Below are positions 48,701 to 60,700 of a stretch of 64,000 nt of DNA, one piece after another (position 1 is the stretch's first letter; every line of letters starts with the position of its first letter). Origin of the DNA: Gigantopelta aegis (lineage: Eukaryota; Mollusca; Gastropoda; Neomphalida; Peltospiridae); assembly GCF_016097555.1 (NCBI RefSeq), contig NC_054704.1:71488722-71552721 (forward strand), given 5' to 3'. The notes beneath the pieces were generated by a model, which saw only the letters and a program-made list of their open reading frames with translations, was not told the origin of the DNA and did no database searches. The translations under genes were made by a program, and so were the position numbers.

Positions 48701-51700
48701 ACATATAAAGTAATTTCTAAACGCAGTATTTTATTTTCATGTTCATAGTAACATATTTTAATATATTTTTTTCAGGATCAGCTGGATTGGATGGACTGTA
48801 TTATGTGCTCAAGTGTGTGACAGAACAGTACAACGTTGACCAAGTTCAGTGGCAATGGTTACTAGGGAGACTTTATGTCATAGACCGGTTTCTAGAAGAA
48901 TTTCCTTCCGATTTTCTACCCCAGGAAGAGGAGCATTCAGGTGCAGCAGCTGCCGAGAATGGTGTCCCTGACGCTGCTGGGGCAGCCGCGCCGTGTGAGA
49001 ACGGTGTTGACGAAGACTCTCACAATTACCACCGTCTGTTGGCCGTCGCACACTTCTCGGTGAAGGCCGTCTGCAATGCTCACACAAGAATCGCTCGAAT
49101 GGCCCGAAGAGTTTTCCTTCTTTCTGCAAAGCTTGGTGCTCATCTTGAAGGTATAGTTAAAGAGATGGAGGATCTCCTGTCAACAATAGATTCCGCGTCG
49201 GTGATCTCCGTCAAAAGAAAACTGGCAAGGATTGTAAGTGATTTTCACATATCGGAAAAAATCGTCCAGGAATTGCAGCACGGTACTGGAAAATCGCGTC
49301 GTCATGTTCACCGAGTGTCGTCTCCTTTCGATACACCAAAAGATTCTCCTGTCTCAACACCACGTTGCACTTCTCCCGTGACCGTGTTGTCGGAGGACGC
49401 ACCCAGTGATGTGTGTAGCTCTCAGGGAGGGAAGGGCATTCCCTGCTGCCCTCCCAACACTCCGATACACAGAAAACGGAAGAAAAACAGACGTTCGATT
49501 CCTCGAAGAATCTCGAAAGAAAAAAATTTATCAACTCCTCCTACCTCACCGGGAAAGATAGAAGAAAATGGTTTCCAAAACGACGGCGAAGAAGAAGAAG
49601 AAAACACTGTAGATGATTCCATGTCGGTAAACATCGGCTCCTCCCTTCCATTTATTCCTTTAAATTTGGATCCTGAGATTCAGCCGGAAAGAATTTCAGA
49701 AATGTTGAACAATGTGAGTCTGTGCGAACCAGCAGCAGTGGAGGCTGGTAAAACTCAGGAACCAGAAGACCACTTTTTGATTGTCGATCAGGAAAACCCC
49801 GGTTCACCAGATGGCGAGAGTTGTTCCCCGGCCACCGCGAGTCATTCACCGGCCACCGCCTGTTGCTGTTTGGACAAGTCTCAGTGTGATGACACGTCCA
49901 TACATTCGGGGACCGCAGCAGCTCCCAACACGCCCGAACACGCCCAGTGTTTCCACACGGCCGACCAGGAGACGATGAGCAGTGATGATCTCCTGGATCT
50001 GAACAGCGTCACCTCTCCACTTCAGGCCTGCGAACAGGCCGTGTCTTTCAGGTCGGAGGTCACACAGTCGCCAAAGATTTCACCTAGTCACACTGCAGAC
50101 CAAGGTTAGTCTTTAGCAGGGATCATACTTAACTGTAGCACCGCTTTCAATTACTGTAGCAGCGCTTTCAATTACTGTAGCACCGCTTTCAATTACTGTA
50201 GCACCGCTTTCAATTACTGTAGCACCGCTTTCAATTACTGTAGCAGCGATGTGAATTGTCAGGGGCTTTATCGGTAGCACCATTTTGGTGCTGGACAAAA
50301 AACACACAAAAATTTGCTCTATGTTGAAGTGATAATTTGTGGTTTTTAACTTTGTGTTTTATTTGATACAAATGTTACTGGTTTAAAACTGTTGTAGGCC
50401 ATAGGTGAACCTTTCAAAATTCCCGTAGGTAACAAAATCTTAAGCTCGATTTACTGAAGTACTGAAGTACAAGAACGGCTGATATCTGGTTTTAATATTA
50501 AAGGAACATACCCTAGTTTCAACCTGTGAAAATTAACACTAAGTTTAGTTACTGTAGAATACTTTATTTTTGCGGGATCAAATTTTCGCGATTTAATGAA
50601 AATGGGTCAATTTGCGAACATTTATTTTTGCGAATCTCCCAACCCCCATCAATAAAAAAAATGAAGTACAGATGTCAATAATTTTGTTTTAAAAACGGAA
50701 CTTAGTTTTGCTGGTTGTTATGCTAATCTGTAGAACTAATCCTACATGTACACACGAGTGCTATACACATAAAACAATAGTTTTCCTGCTTTAACCAATC
50801 AAGACTTTATTGTTTACAGAAAGTGCTTACCGCATACAGTTTTTCTTAATCCTTATAATTGTTATAAAAACAAAAACCGAAAACAAACGAAACGAAATTT
50901 GAAGGCACAAGCTACTAGTATTCAGTAACTTAAGTTTGATTAAAACAATATTTATTGCCGTCAAAATACTAGTTTGTGATTGGCTAACAGGCCAAAAATA
51001 AAAATAAAATTATGAAACATCTGAACATAGCCCAGTCCGAATTTTTTCACTTCCACATTTTTAATATACTGTGATAATGCATGTTTACTTCCGTCGTTGA
51101 ACACGTGTAGACTCTGTTCGATGAACTGATCACTAGCACATGCGAAGGAAAACAGCATAAAACTATTTGTGTTTTGTAGTTTGTTCCGTGACAGGAGGGA
51201 GCACCGTTTGTTACTACTAGCCTCGTACATCGGAAACTAATGTGGTATAGTTGAACGAGACTACTTTTTTTCGGCCTTTATAAAAAGTTTATTTTCGCGT
51301 GGAATATATTTTCATGAATTTCATTCCCACGCGAAAAATGCGAAAATAAAGTATTATACAGTAATCTACAAACCTGTAACACATTTGGATAAAGTTACAA
51401 TTGAGTGAAACATGAGTCTGTGACTTTGAAATGATGAAATATCCTCTAAAAATAGTCTAAAACTTGACTCCATGACTGTTTCTTCTCAGACACACGTGTG
51501 TTTTTAAAAATGTGAGAAATGCATTTTGTGATATTAAAAACACCAGGATGATAAAAAATTCTTCAAATGTACAGAAATGCATAATCTAAACAATAAAATC
51601 TATGTACAATATGATTTCAGTTATCAAAAACCGGCTCTAATAGTTAAAAATATGTCTTAATGTTTAAAAACTAAGGCATGTCCCTTTAAGCATTATTATT

Positions 51701-54700
51701 AATTTTAAAATAGATAAAATCTTTTAAGATCCAAGGACCATTTTGTTTTTGGAATGTTTTATTAGTAACAATTAAAACTTGATTAGCAGTTTTTATTTAT
51801 GTTTTTAGAATTGTGTAGCAATGTCTTAAACTTGTGTAGTGGATTACAGTGTGATACTTAAAAAAATAATCCCGGAGATTGTGTTAGGAGTTAAATGAAA
51901 TGTTACCAAACTTAATGACAGTGTGTGATAAATGTAGAATGTCAGTTGTCCTTGATTTGAAACACTTGTTTAATATAGGTAAGGGTAAAGGAAAAACTGC
52001 ATATATAAAGCAGATATTTCCAAAACAATCTATTATAATAGATAATTTAAATAATTGAATAAATTGTTAATAAAATTGCAAATGGCTGCTGTTTCAGCTG
52101 CAATGCGAGAGCCAGAGGAATGTCACTGCAAGGAGGAGGTTGAGATCGAGGAGGCGGTTGCCATGGCGAAGGCGATGGAGATGTCGTACGTGCAGGCTCC
52201 CTGTCCTGTGGTTCCAGGTCTGACTCCTACCAGCAAGGAGGAAGTGATCACCATCCACATCCAGCCAGAGGTAAGCTCGTCGGCAATTGCAGGGATAGCT
52301 CTAGGCGAGCAGAAACTTTCACCAAATCATCTACTGAACTTTAAAAATTGTAGAAACCCAGTTATTAGTCCCCTACCAGTCCAACCAGAGAGGGAACTAT
52401 AGATTTCGTGTCGGTCCTCCTTTCTGTTGGCCCAGGATGAGGACACGTATTGATTTAGCAGCACCCTCAGAATGCTTGTTTTGTAACAAAACATTGATTA
52501 TTACTTTAAAACATTTTGCCAAAATAAAGTAAAATTCACCAATCGGGGTGAGAATTCTCCTTGGATCAGCTGTTTTCCTCTCGTGGAACATTGCGTTTCC
52601 TTGCATTTTAATTGTCCTTTCCTCCAAAATGTGTCGGATGGCACAGATTGTAACCTAGGATTTCAAGAATTTCTGGGACCCCTCTAGATATCCTCTTTTT
52701 TACAGTTCACCAATTCCCACCCCTGACCAATTGTTTTGAAAATTTGTCAAATTTGCAGTTTGCGAATTTGGGCAGTGTCATACCTAGCACTGAATTCTCT
52801 TACTTGCTCATTAGTTCAAGCTATTTGGGCAGTGTCATACCTAGCACTGAATTCTCTTACTTGCTCATTAGTTCAAGCTATTTGGGCAGTGTCATACCTA
52901 GCACTGAATTCTCTTACTTGCTCATTAGTTCAAGCTATTTGGGCTGTGTCATACCTAGCACTGAATTCTCTTACTTGCTCATTAGTTCAAGCTATTTGGG
53001 CAGTAGCACTGAATTCTCTTCTTGCTCATTATTCAAGCTATTTGGGCATTTGTCATACCTAGCACTGAATTCTCTTACTTGCTCATTAGTTCAAGCTATT
53101 TGGGCTGTGTCATACCTAGCACTGAATTCTCTTACTTGCTCATTAGTTCAAGCTATTTGGGCAGTGTCATACCTAGCACTGAATTCTCTTACTTGCTCAT
53201 TAGTTCAAGCTATTTGGGCAGTGTCATACCTAGCACTGAATTCTCTTACTTGCTCATTAGTTCAAGCTATTTGGGCTGTGTCATACCTAGCACTGAATTC
53301 TCTTACTTGCTCATTAGTTCAAGCTATTTGGGCTGTCTGTCCAGAACAGTGGATTAGTTAGTGAGAGAGAAGAGGGTGTAGTGGTCTTACACATACCCAT
53401 TGAGTCGTTAAAACTCGCTCTAGGTGGGAGCCAGTACCGGGGTGTGAACCCAGTACCTACCAGCCTTTTGTCCAATGGCTTAACCACGACACCACCTAGT
53501 CCAGTTGCTTTGAAAGATAGTGAACACTTTGCCATAAGGGATGTTCTGATTGTGCGACTTGTCATCACAATGACTTGTTTTCTTTAGGCAGCTGTAGAGA
53601 AAGAGCCAGCTGGAGGAGGGGTGGTGGTGGTTAGGTATTTTGTCAATGTTTTATGAGGGGAAGTTAGAATTGTAAAAAAACATCGATATTTTTGGATCAT
53701 CCCTTGCATAATGTTTTCAGAACAATGTGTATTTGTCACCCCAAAATAACTAGCCATAAAAATGTTTAGTAGACCTAATTTAATGTTCACGCAAATTATT
53801 TTAGCTAAATAATTATATATGTGATAGTTTGTGTGATATATTTCATGTAATAGTTTGTGTGATTTATTTCATACCACCACTGTATTTAACACTTACAAGT
53901 TCTCTATTAATTAATTGGCAACACACACCCTATCAGATTCATTGTATTTCAAGGAATTAAAATCCTAACTACCCTTTGCTAGACTTTTGATAGGCTGAAT
54001 CTCGACTTTTAATTAATCAGCAGTCTTGTTGTAAGACCTCTCCAATTTTGGGAGCACATCAATGATTAATAGTTTTTCCATTTCAAGCTTCAATGACAAA
54101 GAAATGACAACATCTAGTATCTCTTTATAACAGATGCAGACAGAGAGAAGCCTAAAGTCTTTCAGCTTTTTGAGGACACCTTAAGTTAGGGGTCAAGCTC
54201 CCATTTTGGAGCTGATTATTAGCAATGACATGTTCAATTGTTTCAGCAAGTGCAATTCCGTGTTTGAGCAAATGGTCAAGACTCCTCTGTTGATGACTGA
54301 CCAACCTTGTTCCGTGTACTTTGGGGAAATTATACACATGGAGATGCATAGAGGATACTCCCTGAGTGTCTTGTGATATCATAATTTATCAGCACAAGTT
54401 GATAAAAGTATGAAATCTGAGGCTTGCCGAGGATTTTATACTTTTATCATCGAGTGCTGATAAATTATATCACAAGACATGAGGGGGTATTCTTTTTATC
54501 ATCCATTATCATTCTTTTCATTTGCAACAGTTGTAAACAATGTCAGTAATGTGGGTTAAATGTCGCGGTAGACTTGTTAACTAGCAGAACCTGCAGTGGC
54601 GTGACATCACTAATGGTAGGTTTAGTGCTGAAACACACACAGTGAGGTAACAAAACATAATCTTGTGATTAAAATTTGACCAATCAAGATTGCAGGAGAT

Positions 54701-57700
54701 ATCACATACTGTAGTGCCAGCGATATCTCCTACAAAAGCCTTTAATGGATGATAAAAGGCTTTAGCAAGCAGGGCTTTACATCTCGCTCTTTTGAGCACA
54801 ACGGGGTCGTGTGTCTTTTCTGAGCGCAGGAAGGTCGTTTTAGTTCAGTACTGTTATTAACAGCTGCTGGAGAGTTGTCAGTATTCAAAAACATTTCAAG
54901 TTATTTTTAAATTTTTAATGTAATTAATAAACATTTCAGTGGTTTTGAGTTGAAACATTTTGAGGTCGGCATGTAACGATGATGTTTGGAGTTAATTTGG
55001 GTGTGATTATCTTGGGCATATGTATTTTGGGCACGTTGTGCAGTTCTAAACGAATGTTCAGTTTAACTTAAAGCTGCAGTGTCTGGTTTCAATCGTATAC
55101 AGTCAAGTTCTAAGTTCAAATACAAGCATAACTGCACTTTTAATTCACTCATGAGTTGTCGTCATTAACGCATATCGTCAAATGCTTACTAGCCAGTTAG
55201 AACAATTCTCGCCATTTTGTAATACCAAGTGGATTCTAGCAGCCAATTATGCTAGCAGCCAATTTCAGCAGACACGCATGGCAACGCTTAAACACCGGAC
55301 TCATACGCCTTTTATAATGTGTGTTGTGGTGTGGTCTATACGAAACTAGTTGGACATCCTATATTACCGTAGTACAGAAGGATTTTTAAAGTGATACTTC
55401 AGATATTATGAAAGTGCTTAATAAAACGGTTAAGTTGTATTTATACGGATATTAGTAACCATAAGACTGAAAATGAGTCTTGGTTGTTATTTTGTTTTTG
55501 TGTTGTTTTTATATAAAGATACTCTTTAAAACTCTAAAATTCTTAAGTTGTAGTGAATAATAAAAATTAGCATAATAGTGTGTTTAAAAGTGTGAAATAC
55601 AGGTAACAATCGAAAGGCGTACGAGTCCGATGTTTAGAACGTCGACATGAGTGTCTGCTGTAATTGGCTGCTAGGAATTGACTGCTAGAATCTGCTCGGT
55701 TTTTGTAATGCAACATTAGCCCAGTGGGCGCCCGCCAAAAATGTCCCACTTTCAAAATACTGGGTTTATTTTTAACTTGGAAAAGCCAGTGTAGTGAAAC
55801 CAGTTCGAAGTGCGGCGTCTTATATGCACCAAACGTAATTGGATTTTCTGTTCTATATGTTTAAATAATAAAAATATTCCAGGGAATGCCGCTTTAACTA
55901 AAAAAACACAACAATGTAACATCTATGACTTGCTCAGGGTTTGACAAATCTACTAATCCTTGGTCCTGGTTAGTGAAATTTTGTCCTGGACTAGTTGAAA
56001 GTATCAACTGTATTACTCTAATATATAAGGCACTAGCCAAAGCTTCTGTGAGAGCTAGTGACTTTCTCAAACATTTGACTAATACTGGCTTGCTTGGGAC
56101 TTAATGCATTACAATCCCCATTTTCCTTAATATCTTGCAATGTTACACCGACCCACACGAATCCAAACAAGTTCCTTTTGATTTCTAGTTTTCCTAACTT
56201 GTGACCTATCACTTAAAATGGAAAATGTTCAGGTGGGTAGGTACTGGGTTCGTATCCCACCTAAGGCAATGGGGGATTTTTCATGCCAGTACCAGCTCCA
56301 ACCCAGAGTGAGTGCACCGCTAGGCCACATATACCGTTTTTCACTCACTTCATGGGTGTGATTATGGGTTTGTCTCCTGAGTGTTTGACCCCACATGGGG
56401 GATGATTACCCAACATGCAATGCAGGTTCCATGTACCCCAGGTGATACCGAGATAACTCCACTGACAAGTGTGGAGCATTAAATGAAAATACTGCGGCTT
56501 CACCATTCATCTCATTGTCATCCATGTTTGTAATGTCGTCCCCCCGTTCAAATTTTTTTTTCTTTGTCTCTTTGTTAAATCTTTGTGGCGTTTTTTTTTA
56601 AAGAAAAAAGAAAGAAAGGAAAATGCATCAACAACAAAGCTGACAAATCCTCCAGCTTTATTGCAGAAGTCCGTACCTGAGATCAACTGCACTCCGTTAG
56701 CTTTCTGTACTTCTGCTAGTTTTAAAGGTAGAAAGTGTTGCACTATCAGAATCAATGAGATACACTCTTTTCAACATTTGTGCATTGTATAATCAGTGCT
56801 AACATCGCCCTCAGTTTCACCATAGACACTTTTACTACTCATATTAACAACTGGTCCAGTTGTATCTGCTGTCAATTGTTTTTAAGTCTTCACAGCACTT
56901 GTTTTTGCCTTGAACTACATTCAGGTTTTTTTTCAACAGCATGTTTTTTTGCCGTGAACATTTTCTTAATTGCAGGGGTTGGCAGGGTCATTAAACATTC
57001 ATTCATTCGTAAATCATTCTCTTGAAAACAGTTTTGTGAGTAAATTGGCCAGCCTAAAATTCCTGCTTTCCAATCTGGTCTGTATTTATTGTAATTTGTA
57101 GGACGACTATTTGAATGGCCCAACTGTGGATCATCCGTCCATCTACTACGAGGGGATTCACTGGCAGAAAGGACCCTTGCTTGGAACTGGGGCTTACAGC
57201 ACGTGCTATCAAGCGAGAGATGTGGCAACTGGAGTTCTTATGGCTGTCAAGCAGGTAACGGTTCCACACCACCATTAATTACTCCATGCAGTTCAATACA
57301 ATTTTTATGTCAGAATATATTCTGTGAAAAATACAACACTGTCGAGATGGTCATGTGACTACTAATTTTAGGGAGTGCTCTCAACTGACAAGTACCATGT
57401 AAAAAAATCAACATAGGTCGACCACAATATTTTTCCATTAATTACCCTCATGCCTGCACACCGCCTCGTGTTGTTGTTATACAAGTGGCACCATACCACT
57501 TGCACAGTTGTTATCAGTTAGTACTACATATCTCAAGATATATGAAGTTACTTCAAACCAATGGGTTATTTAAAAACTGCAGAGGTCAACCTACGTGCAA
57601 TGATCAAAGAAAGATTTAAAAAAGCATTTTGTAGTATTTTGGTCATGATGAACTATTTCCGAAACCGGACTCAGAGTTCGCACGTGTCATGGAAAGCATG

Positions 57701-60700
57701 GAAAGTCATGGAAAATGAAATTTTATTTTCCAGGCCTGGAAAAACGTGGGTTTTACAGGAAGGTCATGGAAAGTCATGGAAAATCAGTAAAATTGTGACT
57801 TTTCAACTTATATCCAATTGAATCCACCTCGGCTGGGATAAAAATGGGCGTTTTACGTGTGAAAGTTAACAGATTCCAGTTTTAACTGCCCGATCCGGTT
57901 TTTAGCACAGTCGATTGTACGACTGGTATTGTTAATTCCGTTACGCTTTTACTTGCTTTGCTTAATACAAACAACTGAGAAACGGTTGAAAAGGTGGTCT
58001 TCTTTTGGATTTTTTTTACAATAAAAACGAAAGAACAGGTTAGTCAGGTTTTCGTTATTACAGTGAATCACAATTATCATGCCTGGAAAATGTTGTTTCA
58101 ATAACAATTGGACTACAAATCCTTCTTACGAAAACTTTTCAAGCATATTTTCTAGATTATAAGTAATGCTTGTTGATTTTGCAATGGTCATGGAATTTTT
58201 ATAATTTAGTCATGGAAAGTCGTGAAAAAGTCATGGAAAATCAAGTCCAAAAAGGTGTACGAACCCTGCGGACTATATTAAGCTGCTACAACAAGTAATG
58301 ACGTGACAGATGGTGGCGTGGTGCCTAAAATAATATTACAGGTGTGTTAGTGGTAGTTTTGGTATAAAATGTTCATACTGACACCTGCTAATGGGAATTT
58401 TCTACATTCTCATATTAAAATGATCTCGCTCTTTATGGGAATTTTCTACATTCTCATATTAAAATTATCTCAATGACTGATGTAGTTGTGGAACACAACT
58501 TCATTTGAATGGGAATATGTAATAGGGATGGTATAAGTACTCTCACCAGCAGTAGGTCCTAGGAATTCTATAGATATGTGTTCAGTGGTTAGAGCTCTGG
58601 ACCCATATTCACAAAACATCGTAACCCTAGTTTTACACGTAAACGTAAATCTACGACTGAAGAGCTATTCACGAAACAATGAAAACGTAAGTTACGTGTA
58701 AAGTTGGACGTAAATATAAGAGTGCCTCAGGTTGCAACTAACACTGCACGTAAGTTGTGTACATATACTCTTCAAAAAAAGAAACGCAAAAGGGTACAAA
58801 TGGGTTATAACTCCGATTTTATGTTTCCTACCGGTTCATGCTTTGTGAATATAAGGTCATTGCATGTCCCAAACACATTCCCACGGTTACATTCGATAAA
58901 ACGCAGCTACTGTACAATAAAGTTCCAAAATGTGAATATTCGCAAAAACGCAGCCACGTGCAAACCATGTCACCACTGCACGTGCGTTGTCTGCACGTGC
59001 AACATGAACACCGACAGTATAAAAGTGCAGGGTGTTCGCTTGCCTGGCCTCTGTATCTGGCCGACAGTTGACAATCCAGGACATGCCACGTCTCAGTGGA
59101 CCGCAGAGAAACAATGCCATCGGCCGACTAGACGCAGGCGAATCCAGAACGGCCGTTGCCAGGGCATTCCATGTGTCCCCAAGCACCATCTCCAGACTGT
59201 GGGACCGTTACCAGCAACATGGATCAACACGTGACCTCCCTAGATCCGGTCGACCACGGGTCACTACCCCCGGGCAGGACCGCTACATCCGGGTACGCCA
59301 CCTTCGGGAACGATTGACTACTGCCACCTCCACAGCCGCAGCAATACCAGGTTTGCGCAGGATATCCGACCAGACCGTACGGAACCGCCTACGTGAGGTA
59401 GGAATTCGTGCCAGACGTCCAGTTCGAGGTGTCATCTTAACACCACAACACCGTCGACTTCGACTGCAGTGGTGCCAGATTCATCGACAATGGCCTCAAC
59501 TGCGATGGAGACAGGTGTGGTTCAGTGACGAGTCCAGATTTCTGCTCCGACGTCATGATGGAAGATGTCGCGTGTATAGGCGTCGTGGTGAACGTTATGC
59601 GGCAAACTGCGTGCAGGAAGTGGACAGATTCGGCGGGGGTAGTGTCATGGTGTGGGCAGCCATCTCACACACTGGCAGAACTGACCTGGTCCACGTGCAG
59701 GGCAACCTGAATGCACAGGGCTACAATGACCAGATCCTCCGGCCACACATCGTTCCAGTTATGGCCAACGCCAACGCAGTGTTCCAACATGACAACGCCA
59801 GGCCTCACACAGCACGTCTCACAACGGCTTTCCTACAGAACAACAACATTAATGTCCTTCCTTGGCCATCGAAATCACCGGATTTGAACCCAATTGAGCA
59901 TCTATGGGACGAGTTGGACCGACGCCTCCGACAGCGACAACCACAGCCCCAGACCCTGCCCGAGCTGGCAGCAGCCTTGCAGGCCGAGTGGGCCACCATC
60001 CCCCGGGACGTCATCCGTACTCTGGTTGCTTCAATGGGCAGGCGGTGCCAGGCAGTTGTCAACACACGCGGAGGCCACACCCGGTATTGACTCCAGATGA
60101 CCTTGACCTTGGTGGTGTGTCCTATCACTTACTCACAATGGACTAGAGTGAATTGTGAACAATCCTGCAACATTTGGTAATTATCGGACTCACCATTCAA
60201 TAATTAAATCAATTCTCCAAATGTTACGACAATGTGGTTTTGCGTTTCTTCTTTTGAATAGTATATAATAAATCAAGCACGATCGCCGTTATTTACTATT
60301 ATTTATGGAAACTAGCAGCATTTCCAATAAATGAAGCAGTTTGCGATGGCGAACGCCCACGGATTGAACATATTTTTGTTGGTGATCGAACAGATGTTTT
60401 CGACTCGGCCAATTTCTTCTGAGTTATCTTTTCATTTTTAAGAAATATCCTCAAGTTCGTACCAAAACGCGGATCCCCACCAATACCAAAATGCCATGGT
60501 TCACTGTTCGCGATGTTATTGTTAGCAGGCGACAAACAAAATTGTGTTTTGCGCATTTATTATTTACTCGGTAGCCATCGTTTCTAATGTGTTTTTATTA
60601 ATTACTCCAGTGAGAGTGTTAACTCGTAGATTTACGTCCAACTAAGTTACGTTTACATTTACGGCCGTTTTTGAGAATAAGGTGCTTCTTGCACGTAAAC

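Noticed and set aside
49211-49534. Antisense ORFs in the large MAP3K1 exon
   Set aside because: Shadows of a long coding exon; no independent signal.
52736-53361. 205-codon ORF with [18 protein letters not shown] repeats
   Set aside because: The 57-bp unit is divisible by three; no start context, intronic, derived from a MITE end.
53588-53634. 47-base exon candidate in MAP3K1 ([15 protein letters not shown])
   Set aside because: It would break the phase between the exons at 52098-52270 and 57102-57254, which join in phase without it.
56600-56727. Exon candidate ([19 protein letters not shown])
   Set aside because: Open and followed by a GT, but no entry phase fits both neighbours and there is no match to MAP3K1.
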